Assembly: GCA_019416455.1 (NCBI GenBank)
Contig: DXXG01000007.1
Span: 1 to 64,000, forward strand
DNA from: Clostridiales bacterium
GTDB lineage: Bacteria; Bacillota; Clostridia; Oscillospirales; Acutalibacteraceae
DNA length: 64,000 bases
Direction: 5' to 3'
A model generated the notes under the pieces. The model was given only the letters and a program-made list of their open reading frames with translations. It did no database searches and had not been told where the DNA came from. The position numbers and the translations under genes are program-made. Below, in pieces: positions 15,887 to 25,500 of the stretch. The first letter of the stretch is position 1, and every line of letters begins with the position of its first letter.

Positions 15887-17341
15887 TCATTCCAGATGAT
15901 ACCGCTTCCGCAAGGCATCCGCGCCGTCTTTCCGGCCGGTCTGCTCCAGACGCTTGATGTACTGTTCTAAATGCCCCCAAGTATGATAGGGTCCTCCTTC
16001 TTTCAGAACCGTAAGCATGGGGTCCACAGTGCTGGAAGATTTCATCATCTGCTCGTCGTGCCAATCCAGAATGATCTTAGCTCCTTGTGCGCAGATCTCC
16101 GGATACTGTTCTTTCACATCCCACTGCTCGTGAGGATCTTCTTTCACGTTAAAGAGCATCTCTTTATCAAACAGGTGGAACCCATCATGATAAGTGCGGA
16201 TGTACAGCCAATCGCCAAACCGTGCGGAACGCTGACACACGTGGGCCATCTGAGAGAGCACCAAGCTGCTCCTCCCCTGGTCGGTTCCATCTGTCAACGT
16301 GGCGGCAAAACTTTGACCATCCCAGTTGTCGCAGGGATCCACATTCAAAAGCTGGGCCATTGTGGGCAGCAGATCCAAGCTGTAATGGAACCCTTTGTCC
16401 ACAACTCCCGTTTTTCCTCCCGGCCACTTCACAATAAAGGGGATGCGACAGGTAATATTATCCGCGGTGCCGTGCTCCGCGTAAATAGCCAACTCACCCA
16501 AGTTCTCCCCGTGATCCGAGGTAATAATGATGGCGGTATCCTCATAGACACCCTGCTCCCGTAACAGATCAAAAATCTGCCCCACCAAGGTGTCCGTGTA
16601 AAGCACACCGCAGTCGTAACCATCTATCACCCGACGCAGGCCATGCCGATCCATTGCGCTTCCAGGCTGCCGGGGATACCGAGGATTCTCCTTGTCATCA
16701 TACATACTGATCTCCTGGGCTGTATGAGGACCTGTGGCATGGATATGCTTTTGCAGGATCTCGTCATCGATCCAGGTGTTCAGGGGCACATCTTCAAAGG
16801 GATTGCCAAAGCTTTCCGGAACACGGTAAGGCGTGTGGGGGTCCCAAAAGTGAACGTGCAGGAACCAATTATCCCGTTCCTTATTGCGGCGCAACCAATC
16901 CAATGCCACGGGGAGCACTTCTTCCCCGGACTCACCTCCACCGCCTCCTACGTTATAGCACTCGTTGAATCCCGCATTGAACCACCAGGAGGAATGACGC
17001 TCCGCAAAAGTGCTCACGGAGGCGGTATACATTCCCGCACGGCGGAAGATATTATGGAAACTGAAACGGTCTACTTGATCCATAAACTCCCGCCCTGGCC
17101 CAGTGAGCCGGCGGTCCGCAGCAGTGCCGCCGTGCCCCACAACCCCATTGCGGATTCCAAAAATACCGCTGATCAGAGAGGCTCGAGAAGGCAGACAAGG
17201 CGCGTCAGAACAGTAATACTGGTCAAAACGCATGCCCTCCTGGCAGACACGGTCCATATTGGGGGTGGTGTTGCGGCTGTATCCGTAGCAGCCCATGTGG
17301 TCAGGCCGCAAGGTGTCGATATCGATAAAAAGGATACGCAT
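15887..17341 (-). CDS. cytoplasmic type I sulfatase (Cys-type)
   Basis: A 484-residue enzyme. GGGAGG precedes the ATG at 17341 (MRILFIDIDTLRPDH). The sulfatase signature C-x-P-S-R is at residues 49-53 (CLPSRASLISG); Cys49 would be converted to formylglycine, in anaerobes usually by a radical-SAM maturase, which is not in this window. Metal ligands are seen in IDIDTLRPDH and SDHGEN. There is no signal peptide, so it acts on sulfate esters taken into the cell, perhaps from host glycans. It is divergent from an AraC-type regulator 130 bases away with an inverted repeat at the promoter, which suggests induction by its substrate. The exact substrate cannot be read from the sequence. Confidence 0.85.
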   Translation of the reverse strand: MRILFIDIDTLRPDHMGCYGYSRNTTPNMDRVCQEGMRFDQYYCSDAPCLPSRASLISGIFGIRNGVVGHGGTAADRRLTGPGREFMDQVDRFSFHNIFRRAGMYTASVSTFAERHSSWWFNAGFNECYNVGGGGGESGEEVLPVALDWLRRNKERDNWFLHVHFWDPHTPYRVPESFGNPFEDVPLNTWIDDEILQKHIHATGPHTAQEISMYDDKENPRYPRQPGSAMDRHGLRRVIDGYDCGVLYTDTLVGQIFDLLREQGVYEDTAIIITSDHGENLGELAIYAEHGTADNITCRIPFIVKWPGGKTGVVDKGFHYSLDLLPTMAQLLNVDPCDNWDGQSFAATLTDGTDQGRSSLVLSQMAHVCQRSARFGDWLYIRTYHDGFHLFDKEMLFNVKEDPHEQWDVKEQYPEICAQGAKIILDWHDEQMMKSSSTVDPMLTVLKEGGPYHTWGHLEQYIKRLEQTGRKDGADALRKRYHLE

Positions 17342-17368
17342 AGGTTCAATTCCTCCCATTGATCACAT

Positions 17369-17412
17369 TGTGGTTTGATCCACATTATAGCACTTTACAT
17401 TTCACCCAGAAA
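17369..17412 (-). promoter_or_regulatory. sulfatase promoter with TGTGG-CCACA inverted repeat
   Basis: On the minus strand TATAAT lies at 17384-17389, with TTTCTG 17 bases further up (17407-17412). The repeat TGTGG-tttgat-CCACA at 17369-17384 overlaps the -10 edge and the expected start site, a repressor-like position. A second TATAAT on the plus strand (17427-17432) could serve the AraC-type gene; no good -35 box precedes it. Confidence 0.5.
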
Positions 17413-17471
17413 GGAATAATATGATCTATAATTAGCACCATTTTGACCTAACAACCGGGAGGTTTTCTTAT

Positions 17472-18383
17472 ATGGGCGTGTCACGGATCCCCTGGGAAGA
17501 TGTACGGATGGAGGAACGCCTTTCTCTACGAATCAGCCAGCGTGAAAACAACGAGGACAGTGTTGGCTGCGAACTGCACTGGCATGAAGAGTTAGAGCTC
17601 TATTATGTGCGGGCAGGCGGTGTATCCCTCCTATCCGAAGGACAGCAAGTCTGGCTTCAACCTGGGGATGTAGGCTTTGTCAACTGGTGCCAGCCACATC
17701 GTGGAAATAAGTTTCTAAACGGCACATGCCACTATATCATCCAAATTAACCCCAGCCTTCTGGCGAAAGAAACAGCCCTCCTCCCCGATTCTTCCCAACG
17801 AGTCGATCTTCTCTCGCTGTTCGCTTTCCAGGGCCGCCGGTTCCCACAGGTGTTTTCCAATCGCACAGAATTAACCTCTTTGCTGGATAAATCTATCAAA
17901 GAAGCTGCACAGTCGGGATTTTGTTCTGAACCCGTTTTGAAAGCATTAGCGCTGGAGATTGCCGTTTACCTGCTTCGGGAAAGCAAACCAGGACCTAGGA
18001 GAGATCTCGTAAAACGGGACGCAACCGCTATGAAGCGGATCCAAGAAATTCTGACCTACTTATCCAGCCATTACACACAACCAGAATTAGTGACATTGGG
18101 AGCGCTCAGCCGTCATTTCGGGCTTTCCACTTCCTATTTATGCCGACTTTTCAAACAGCAGACTAATTTGACGCTCACTCACTATATCAGTGAGCTTCGC
18201 TGTTCTAAAGCCGCTTCTCTGCTGCAAGACGGCATTCCTTTACAAGAGGTAGCCCAGTCCACCGGGTTCCAGGATTACAACTATTTTTCTCGGATATTCA
18301 AAAAAATCATGGGCAATCCCCCTTCTGCCTATTGCAGTCATCTGTCTGCCCGGTACACCTCCGGCTCGAATCCGGAAATTTGA
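17472..18383 (+). CDS. AraC-family transcriptional regulator
   Basis: A 303-residue protein. GGGAGG precedes the ATG at 17472. The N-terminal half is a cupin-like sensor (about 20-110, HWHEELELYYV and LQPGDVGFVN). The C-terminal HTH pair (about 190-292) has LSRHFGLSTSYLCRLFKQQ and VAQSTGFQDYNYFSRIFKK, typical of regulators of sugar and glycan use. Divergent orientation relative to the sulfatase suggests that it controls that gene. Its end faces the metallophosphoesterase gene, with 22 bases between stops. Confidence 0.85.
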   Translation: MGVSRIPWEDVRMEERLSLRISQRENNEDSVGCELHWHEELELYYVRAGGVSLLSEGQQVWLQPGDVGFVNWCQPHRGNKFLNGTCHYIIQINPSLLAKETALLPDSSQRVDLLSLFAFQGRRFPQVFSNRTELTSLLDKSIKEAAQSGFCSEPVLKALALEIAVYLLRESKPGPRRDLVKRDATAMKRIQEILTYLSSHYTQPELVTLGALSRHFGLSTSYLCRLFKQQTNLTLTHYISELRCSKAASLLQDGIPLQEVAQSTGFQDYNYFSRIFKKIMGNPPSAYCSHLSARYTSGSNPEI

Positions 18384-18405
18384 TTCCAGAAAAATTCGGC
18401 AACCA

Positions 18406-19350
18406 TCAACGTACTCTCTCTTTTTCATAATATTCTCTTGTCAGGAAAAGCGTCGTACGAAATGCTTCATTCTGCTCTTGGGCCGTTTGAGGATGAGTGC
18501 GGCGCTGTTCCTCATTCAGAAAGCGGAAAAACACTCTATTGTGATCTCTCGCTGCGCGAAGCTGCCAAATGTTCAGTTGATCCCACCCCTCCGTCTTCCT
18601 ATGTTCCGGAGACCGGGTGACCGCATCCACAAAGGCTTCCACATCATATGGAACGCGTCTTTCTTCTACACGGAAATCACCGGACCTATAATGGAGCAGT
18701 GTGTAAGGCGCGCCGGTTTGATGATCCAGCGGCAGCCCGCAGGAACCAGGATTTAGAAAAAGAGTTCCCCCCACATCCACCGCATACTGAAGGTGGCTGT
18801 GACCATGCAGAAACACCTGTGCATTTATCCCACATAAAAACTTGGGAAGCTGGGGATCAGCAAGAAAACTTTCCCTTACATACTGAGCTACTTCTTCATG
18901 GGTGGCGTCACGCTTTGGAAACAGCTCATCCAATTCTCCAGAAGCAGGACGTTTCTGACCTTTTGGGTCAACACTCACCGGAAATTCATGCTCCAGAAAC
19001 ATAGAACAGGCCCCATCCGGAGTGGTTAGATGAAGGCTTCTCGGTAAGTCACGCATCCAAGCCAAGTTTTTCTCCCCTAAAGCATCCCGCGTTACAAACA
19101 GCCCCGCGTATTGCTCCCAATAACGCTGAGCAGGATCCAGAGAGTCCATATACTGTTCTCGGTTCCCCGAAATAAAAACAGCATTTTTCAAACCCAATAG
19201 AGTCTCCATGATCTCCTTGGTAAAAGGAAAATCCGTAACATAGTCTCCCAAAAACAAAAACTGCTCCGCCCCAGCTTTCCGGGCATCCTCCAAAACCGCT
19301 TGCAAAGCATGGTAATTTCCGTGAATATCTGCGATCACAGCGTATAGCAT
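18406..19350 (-). CDS. metallophosphoesterase
   Basis: A 314-residue calcineurin-like phosphoesterase. GGAGG precedes the ATG at 19350. Metal-site motifs appear in the usual order: DIHGNYHA (D-x-H), GDYVTD, GNREQ and HGHSH, followed by LNPGSCG. Family members hydrolyse phosphomonoesters or diesters; the YfcE/serine-threonine phosphatase branch is closest by motif spacing. The N-terminal two thirds are typical; the last 90 residues are an unassigned extension. It has its own promoter at 19383-19411. No link to the sulfatase locus other than adjacency. Confidence 0.85.
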   Translation of the reverse strand: MLYAVIADIHGNYHALQAVLEDARKAGAEQFLFLGDYVTDFPFTKEIMETLLGLKNAVFISGNREQYMDSLDPAQRYWEQYAGLFVTRDALGEKNLAWMRDLPRSLHLTTPDGACSMFLEHEFPVSVDPKGQKRPASGELDELFPKRDATHEEVAQYVRESFLADPQLPKFLCGINAQVFLHGHSHLQYAVDVGGTLFLNPGSCGLPLDHQTGAPYTLLHYRSGDFRVEERRVPYDVEAFVDAVTRSPEHRKTEGWDQLNIWQLRAARDHNRVFFRFLNEEQRRTHPQTAQEQNEAFRTTLFLTREYYEKERVR

Positions 19351-19382
19351 CCTTACCTCCAGGAATCACAACATTTTTTGAA

Positions 19383-19411
19383 AGTTTACAACCTACTACC
19401 AGCAATGTCAA
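19383..19411 (-). promoter_or_regulatory. promoter of metallophosphoesterase gene
   Basis: Minus strand TTGACA (19406-19411), 17 bases, TAAACT (19383-19388), about 33 bases ahead of the start codon. Confidence 0.5.
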
Positions 19412-19555
19412 CTGCGCGCTGTCCCACTGACGCTTTTCCCCAGGGAAAAAGGTCAATCTGTACCTGGAAAGTTCTATGGGAAAGCGATCGATACTGGATG
19501 AAACCTTCAGAACCGAGCACACAGGGCTCCCCCTTTCTCTACATTTTCCCAAAGC

Positions 19556-19583
19556 AAAAGACCGGGATCTCTCCCGGTCTTTT
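19556..19583 (-). terminator. SLH-associated terminator, copy C
   Basis: AAAAGACCGGGA (19556-19567) pairs with TCCCGGTCTTTT (19572-19583). It begins ten bases past the stop codon of the giant SLH gene. The flank TTTTCCCAAAGCAAAAGACC is repeated at the copy near 33109. Confidence 0.75.
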
Positions 19584-19592
19584 CGTTTATCT

Positions 19593-22500
19593 TTATGTAC
19601 GTTCCTTTACCAGATTCAAATCAAAGTTCATCAGGATACTTGCCGCCTGAGCGCGGGTAGCATTCCCGCCGGGGAGCAGCAACAGACTTCCGTCGGACTG
19701 CTCACTGCCGTTGATAAGCCCGTTGCCGTTTGCCCAAGTCATGGCTTCCACGGCCCAGTTCTGGACTTTCGCTCCGTCGGGGAACCCACTCAAATCGCCT
19801 TTTCCGGAGAGATCATATCCCTTATATTTGGCGTAATTGTAGAGCATTTGGGCCAACTCTTCCCTACTGACAGCATGGTCAGGCCGGAAGGTACCGTCCC
19901 CGTAACCAGAAACGACTCCGGTCTTTTCCGCCCAGCGAATGGCAGCCTTCGCCCAGTGACCGCTCACATCGGTAAATCCAACGGTACCATCCTGGGTGGG
20001 CTGACCTTCCAAATTGTAGAGGATCTGTGCTACCATAGCGCGGCTCAGAGAACCATTGGGAGAAAACGTGGTTTTGCCGGTACCTGCCATCAAACCTTCT
20101 TCCACACAGTAGTGAACGCCGTCATGATACCACTCTCGCAAATCCGTGTCGACAAACTTAGCCATGGGACAGCTTTCGTCCCTGGGGCAGTCCGACACGC
20201 TGGTCTTTTCCCGGAAAACCACCGTTATGGTCACAGTCCCATCGGGCTGGACAAAGGTATATGACCCGTCATCATTGGGAGTTACCTCCACAGGCTGGCC
20301 ATCAGGGCCAATGACTGTCACCTCACCCACAGTATAGCCCTCTTCCGGCGTGGCCGTGATGGTAACTTCCTCTCCCTTTTCAGGAGAAGACGGCTCAACG
20401 GTGACTTTACCATGCTCCGGCTGCTCCACTATGGGAGAATACCCAGAAGAGGAGGATCCCCCTACGCCGCCACCGGATTTTTCACAATAACCGATGGCAT
20501 AGGTGGAAAAGCATTTGACGTACAGTGTCAGTTTGGTTTTGTCGCTGCTGACGGTAAAGTATTCTCCCAAACTGTTGGCGTTACTGATGCCCTGTTTCAA
20601 TTCCTGGGCTTCTTTATCAGCTTCCTGTCCGGTGCTGCTGTGCACACGGTAGACAGAATAACTGTTCTTACCCTGTAATTCAGCGGGCAGTGGCAGCAGG
20701 ACCTCCAGCAGGACATTGGATTGGGGAATGTTTTTCCCTGCATCTGCAATCTCCGTATTATTCTTATCAAAGACCTTTTTGTCCAGCCTGTAATCCATGA
20801 CCAGACCTAAGGTGACGTCAGAATCCTTTTCCGCCTGGATCATCTCCATGTCACTGGCAATGTCGGTATCTTCCCTCTGCTTTTCGTCGGCGGTGAAGGT
20901 GATCTCCACTTTGTAGCCGTTCTCTTCCACATTTTTGGCGTCTTCCTGGGTGTAGAGCGGGCTGTCCGTAGTGTTGAAAACTTCATTCAGACCGCCCACC
21001 ACCATATCCGGGCTGCCGGGACTTACTTTCACGATGGAATTGGTAGCCCCTTTCGGCAAAACCGCATCACAGGTACTGTCTTTCGTGGTGATCTCAACCT
21101 TACTAGTGACCGTGCGCACATCTTTCGTGACCACCAGATTGTAAATACCGGGAACAAGGTTTCTAAAACTATATTGTCCTTGCGGGTCGGTTTTCGTTTC
21201 GCCTATCTTGTTGGCACCCAGCCAGAGACTGACTACCGCGCCTTGCACGCCCTGATCTCCCCCACCTGTCTCCGTGACAGTACCGCTCACTGTGAACGTC
21301 TCCTGCCACTGAGCAGTAAAGGTCACATTTCGGGCTGGCATGGTAAAACTGTCACCGGGCTGGTAAAGCTTGTCATCGCCGTCAACTTTCCAACCGGTAA
21401 AGAGATGATCCGCTTTCAGGAACGGATTGGCAGGCAAGGTGATCTGACCCTTTGCCGGGGCGGTCTGCTGAGAAGGCGCTTCGCCTTGGGCATCTTCTCC
21501 ACCCTCAAAGGACGCTGTAAACACCACCGGAGGCGCCTGCGTGATGGTGAGAGTCCCCACCTGCATCTCGATGCTTCCATCGGTGTGGCGGTAATTGGGA
21601 TCGGTAATCTTCACCCAGATCTCATAGCTTCCCACCTCTGTCGGGTCGGATACCTCCTGGCCGTTCTGCCGGTAAAAAACGGTATAGCCGGAAAAGTCTT
21701 TATCGTCCGGTGTGACTTCCGCCTTCTTTACGCTGCCGTCAGCTTGTACTGTATTTTTCGTCACGGTAAAAATCACCGGTTTGGGCTGGATGGCCAGCGT
21801 AGCGGTGTTATTTTTCAAAGTGTAGTTGCCCGCGTCCGCGCCGGTAAGACCGGCGGTCAAAGAATAGCTGCCCGCTGCTTGTCCTTCTCCTGACACCTGG
21901 ACCGTTACGTCATCGCCATCTACTTTACCAGAAAAGTCAGCTTCCGCAGACTTGGTACTGCCATCATACACTTGATCCAGACCCGACCATGTGGCGAAAA
22001 CATCCTTTGGATCCACCTCCACTGTCACGGAATTGCTGGATACCGTCTGAGTTTGGCCATCCCCGCTGGCAGTGACCTTTACCAGATAACTGCCGCTTTG
22101 AGAAACCTTAGAAACTGTCAGGGCAAGGCCGCTTTCGCCTGAAACGGGGGTCTCACTGCCATCCTTGTACCATGCGCAGGTGAGCTCCACGTCAGACCCT
22201 GTTTCATAGCTGATATCCGCCGTGAGAGCGATCTCCTCGCCGTAAATGACCTGGGTTTTGTCTGCCGTCAAGGTCACGGCAGGTTCATTCAGCGCCCATC
22301 CAGCTTTGAGAGTAAGATCTTGAGTGACTGGAGCGTCAAAGTCCCATGGCGCCTGACCGTTCATCCAACCGGTAAAAGTGTAGCCAGGACGAACCAGTTC
22401 ACTGGGTTTTTCAGCTTTTCCTCTGCTCACCACCAGCTGTTTTTCAACCCCGCTGTCAAACGTGATGCTGTGGACCCGCACCGTTTGCTGGATAGTCAAT

Positions 22501-25500
22501 CCGGCATTGGAAGTGGCGGTAAAAACGTAGGTCCCCGCCTCTGTCACAGTGTAGGATCCACTGACGGGTTCCTTCGCCCCGCCGTCCTTGGAAACTTCCA
22601 CTCTTGCGTCGGAAGTGACCGTTAAGACAAGGCTGCTTGCGCCGGTTTCGCCTCCTGTGACACTTAATGTAGGTTTTCCTGTGTTGATCTGGATAGGTCC
22701 CACAAAACCGCTGGTGGTATTTGCGGGACGAGTTGTGCCATCGCCGTATTTACCGGCAGTGCCATCGGTGACCTCATAGTAAATGTACCATTCTCCGTCT
22801 TCACTGACGGTCACAGCGCCGCCAGTGGTAGAAGAAAAATCAGTCAGATCGTCGGTGGGCGTTTCCGTGTTATGATCCACGATCTTGTATTTCGCGGTAC
22901 AGAGATTGCTTCCGCCCTGATCTTCAAAGGTAAAATCCACAGTCACTGGCTTGGGCTGCCAGCCCTCCGGAACAGAACCATGGGAAACCGTAGGAACCGT
23001 GGTATCGATTTTATCGATGGTGAAGCTGTCGGAATTACTGCCGCCGTAAGTATTATCCACCACGGAAACGGTATACTCGCCGTTTTGGGACACAAGAATG
23101 GTTCCGGATTTGTCGGTAGTGGTCCTGCCGTCGGGAAGAGTGACCACGTAGTTTTTATCCTGTACCCCATCCAGTTTCCATTCTAACGTTTGTGTCTCGT
23201 TGGTCCAAGTTGTGCCATCCCAAGGGGTAAAGCCATCACCTTCATTTGCGGACAAGCCAATGGTGATCGTGGGAGCGTGGTTCTTTGCGCCTTCCTCCGA
23301 AATCACCTTATAGCCCTGGGAATGGACGGTGACTGTGTTCCCCACCTTGTCCGTCACCCGAAGGTGAAGATAGATCACCGTTTCACTACTCTCTATGGCA
23401 TCATAGGTCAGTTTGGTGGCATCGGTTCCCACCGATGCCCAACCGCTGTCAGCGGTTGGCGAGTTGCTCCACACATATTCCACCTTCTCCACGCCGGACT
23501 GGGTGTCGCTCCAGTTGACGGGCAGTGTGACACTGTGGTAAACATCATCCTTTTGGGTGGGTTCGCTGTCCACCATAGCCCCTATGGACACATCGGGCGC
23601 AATGGTGTCGATCTTAGTCACCTCGGCGGAGGTAATGGCCGCCTCGTCGCTTTCAGACACACACCGAAAAGCGTAGGTGCCATTTTCGGTCACGGTAACG
23701 CTGCTGCCGGTGACCACCTGCCATGCCCCGTCACCATAGCGGTACTGGACAGCACCATTTTCGGCATTCACCGAGATATCGCGGCTCTTTGCCCAGTTAT
23801 CATTATTCACGGAGACGCTGATACTGGGCAGCTGGACAGGGTCCGGACCTCCGCTCGAACCGAAATCCACACTGGTGTACTTGTAGGCCAGGGCGCCGTT
23901 TCCGCCGTAGACACCCAGCACATGGAGATACCAGGTACCGCTCTCCTGGCGTGTCATGGCCTGGAAACCACCGGCAGTTTTGGCTGCCGTCAATTCCGCG
24001 CTGGTAAGGGGGATCCAACCTGTGGCGGGCATGGTCTCGCTCTGGGACCATGCGTACCGCAGAGAAGTGGTATTTTCATTGGCATTGGAGATTGTAGCAC
24101 TTCCCACGCCGCCGGAGACAGTGCCATCAGAGAGGTCAAACCCAGGCGTTTTGGTATCCACGCTGGGGGTCGTACTGCCGCTGATTGAAGGGGTGCCGCC
24201 ATTATCCGCCATATCCTTGATCGTGGCGTTGGTGCCGGTAACGGAAAGGGGCCCGGTGGCATTGGCGGGTACTGTGCCGGTGAAATAGAGCACGTTGGTG
24301 TCTCCGCCTCCGGCGTAAGTGGCGTCGCCCCAGCTGGTACTGATGGTCTTACCGTTCAGATCGCTGTTATAATTGTCCACGATCTCATCGAAAACCAGGG
24401 ACACGGTGAAGCTGTCCCCCACCCGGTAGGTGCTGTCACCCATACTGGCAACGGCAAGCAAAGTGGGCTCTTTGTTATCGATGAACTGATAGTGGTGGAC
24501 AACATTTCGCGTGTACCATTTGTCATTATTGTCGCCACAGGCACCATAGGAGGTGGTGATCTTATCGGTGGTTACGGGAAAAGCAATGTAATCACCTGTA
24601 TCGCGACCCTTCCACACTTCCTTTTTCAAAGTGGAACCACTGGTAAAGGGGGTTGGCGCAGGGAAACGATAGGAAAGATAATTGGTGTTCTTTTTACTTC
24701 CCCCATGTTCAAAAAGCGCCGTATAGCCCACACCTTCACCGTCAGGCCATGCATCCGCACCGTAAAGAGCGCCGCCATTTTCGTCATATGGATAGATCGA
24801 GGTATCAGTCTCGTTCCCCGGCACGATCTGGATGGCCTGATAACCGCTGTCCTTTTCCTTGGCTTCAAAGGTCACATAATAGCGGATCTCACTGGACACA
24901 GTCTGCATATAGGGTTTGATATTTTCCGCGGGTTGAGGGGGGATCTGGTCCTTCTGGGTGCCTTGTTTTCCGTTTGTCCAGCCCAACTGCCCATCCTCGT
25001 TGTAATCGCCCCGAATAGTTTCGCCGGTGTCTCCATTTACCGTCTTTTCATCAAACGCCGTCCTGTCAACGGTTTGGTTTCCTGCCATAGTACGGGTGGC
25101 CGCAGCCCGGTTGCCCTCGATCACCGCTCCCCCGTCTACCCGGTAGATCTCCACCGAATAAGTGCGTTTGGCATTGGAAAAACCGGTAGCGGCATTGTCG
25201 CCATACAAAGTGTTGACGCCGTATTCCGTGATGGTGATGGTTTTCGAGGTTTCCCCGTCGGAAAAATCCAATGTGTCGCTTTGATGGTCAAAGTGGGTGT
25301 CGCCCACTGCCGAGCCGTTGACGGTGCGGAAATAGACGGTCTGCGCCCCGTCATCGCCGCCGCTTCGGCTGACGGTGAATGTTTGGTCACCGTTATTGGA
25401 AATGGTAAATACTCCGTATTCCGGGATATTGTCGCCAAGGGAAGCCTGGGGCCCGTAGTAGGTGACGCCATCCACCACAGCGTAGGCCCGGGCGTAATAA

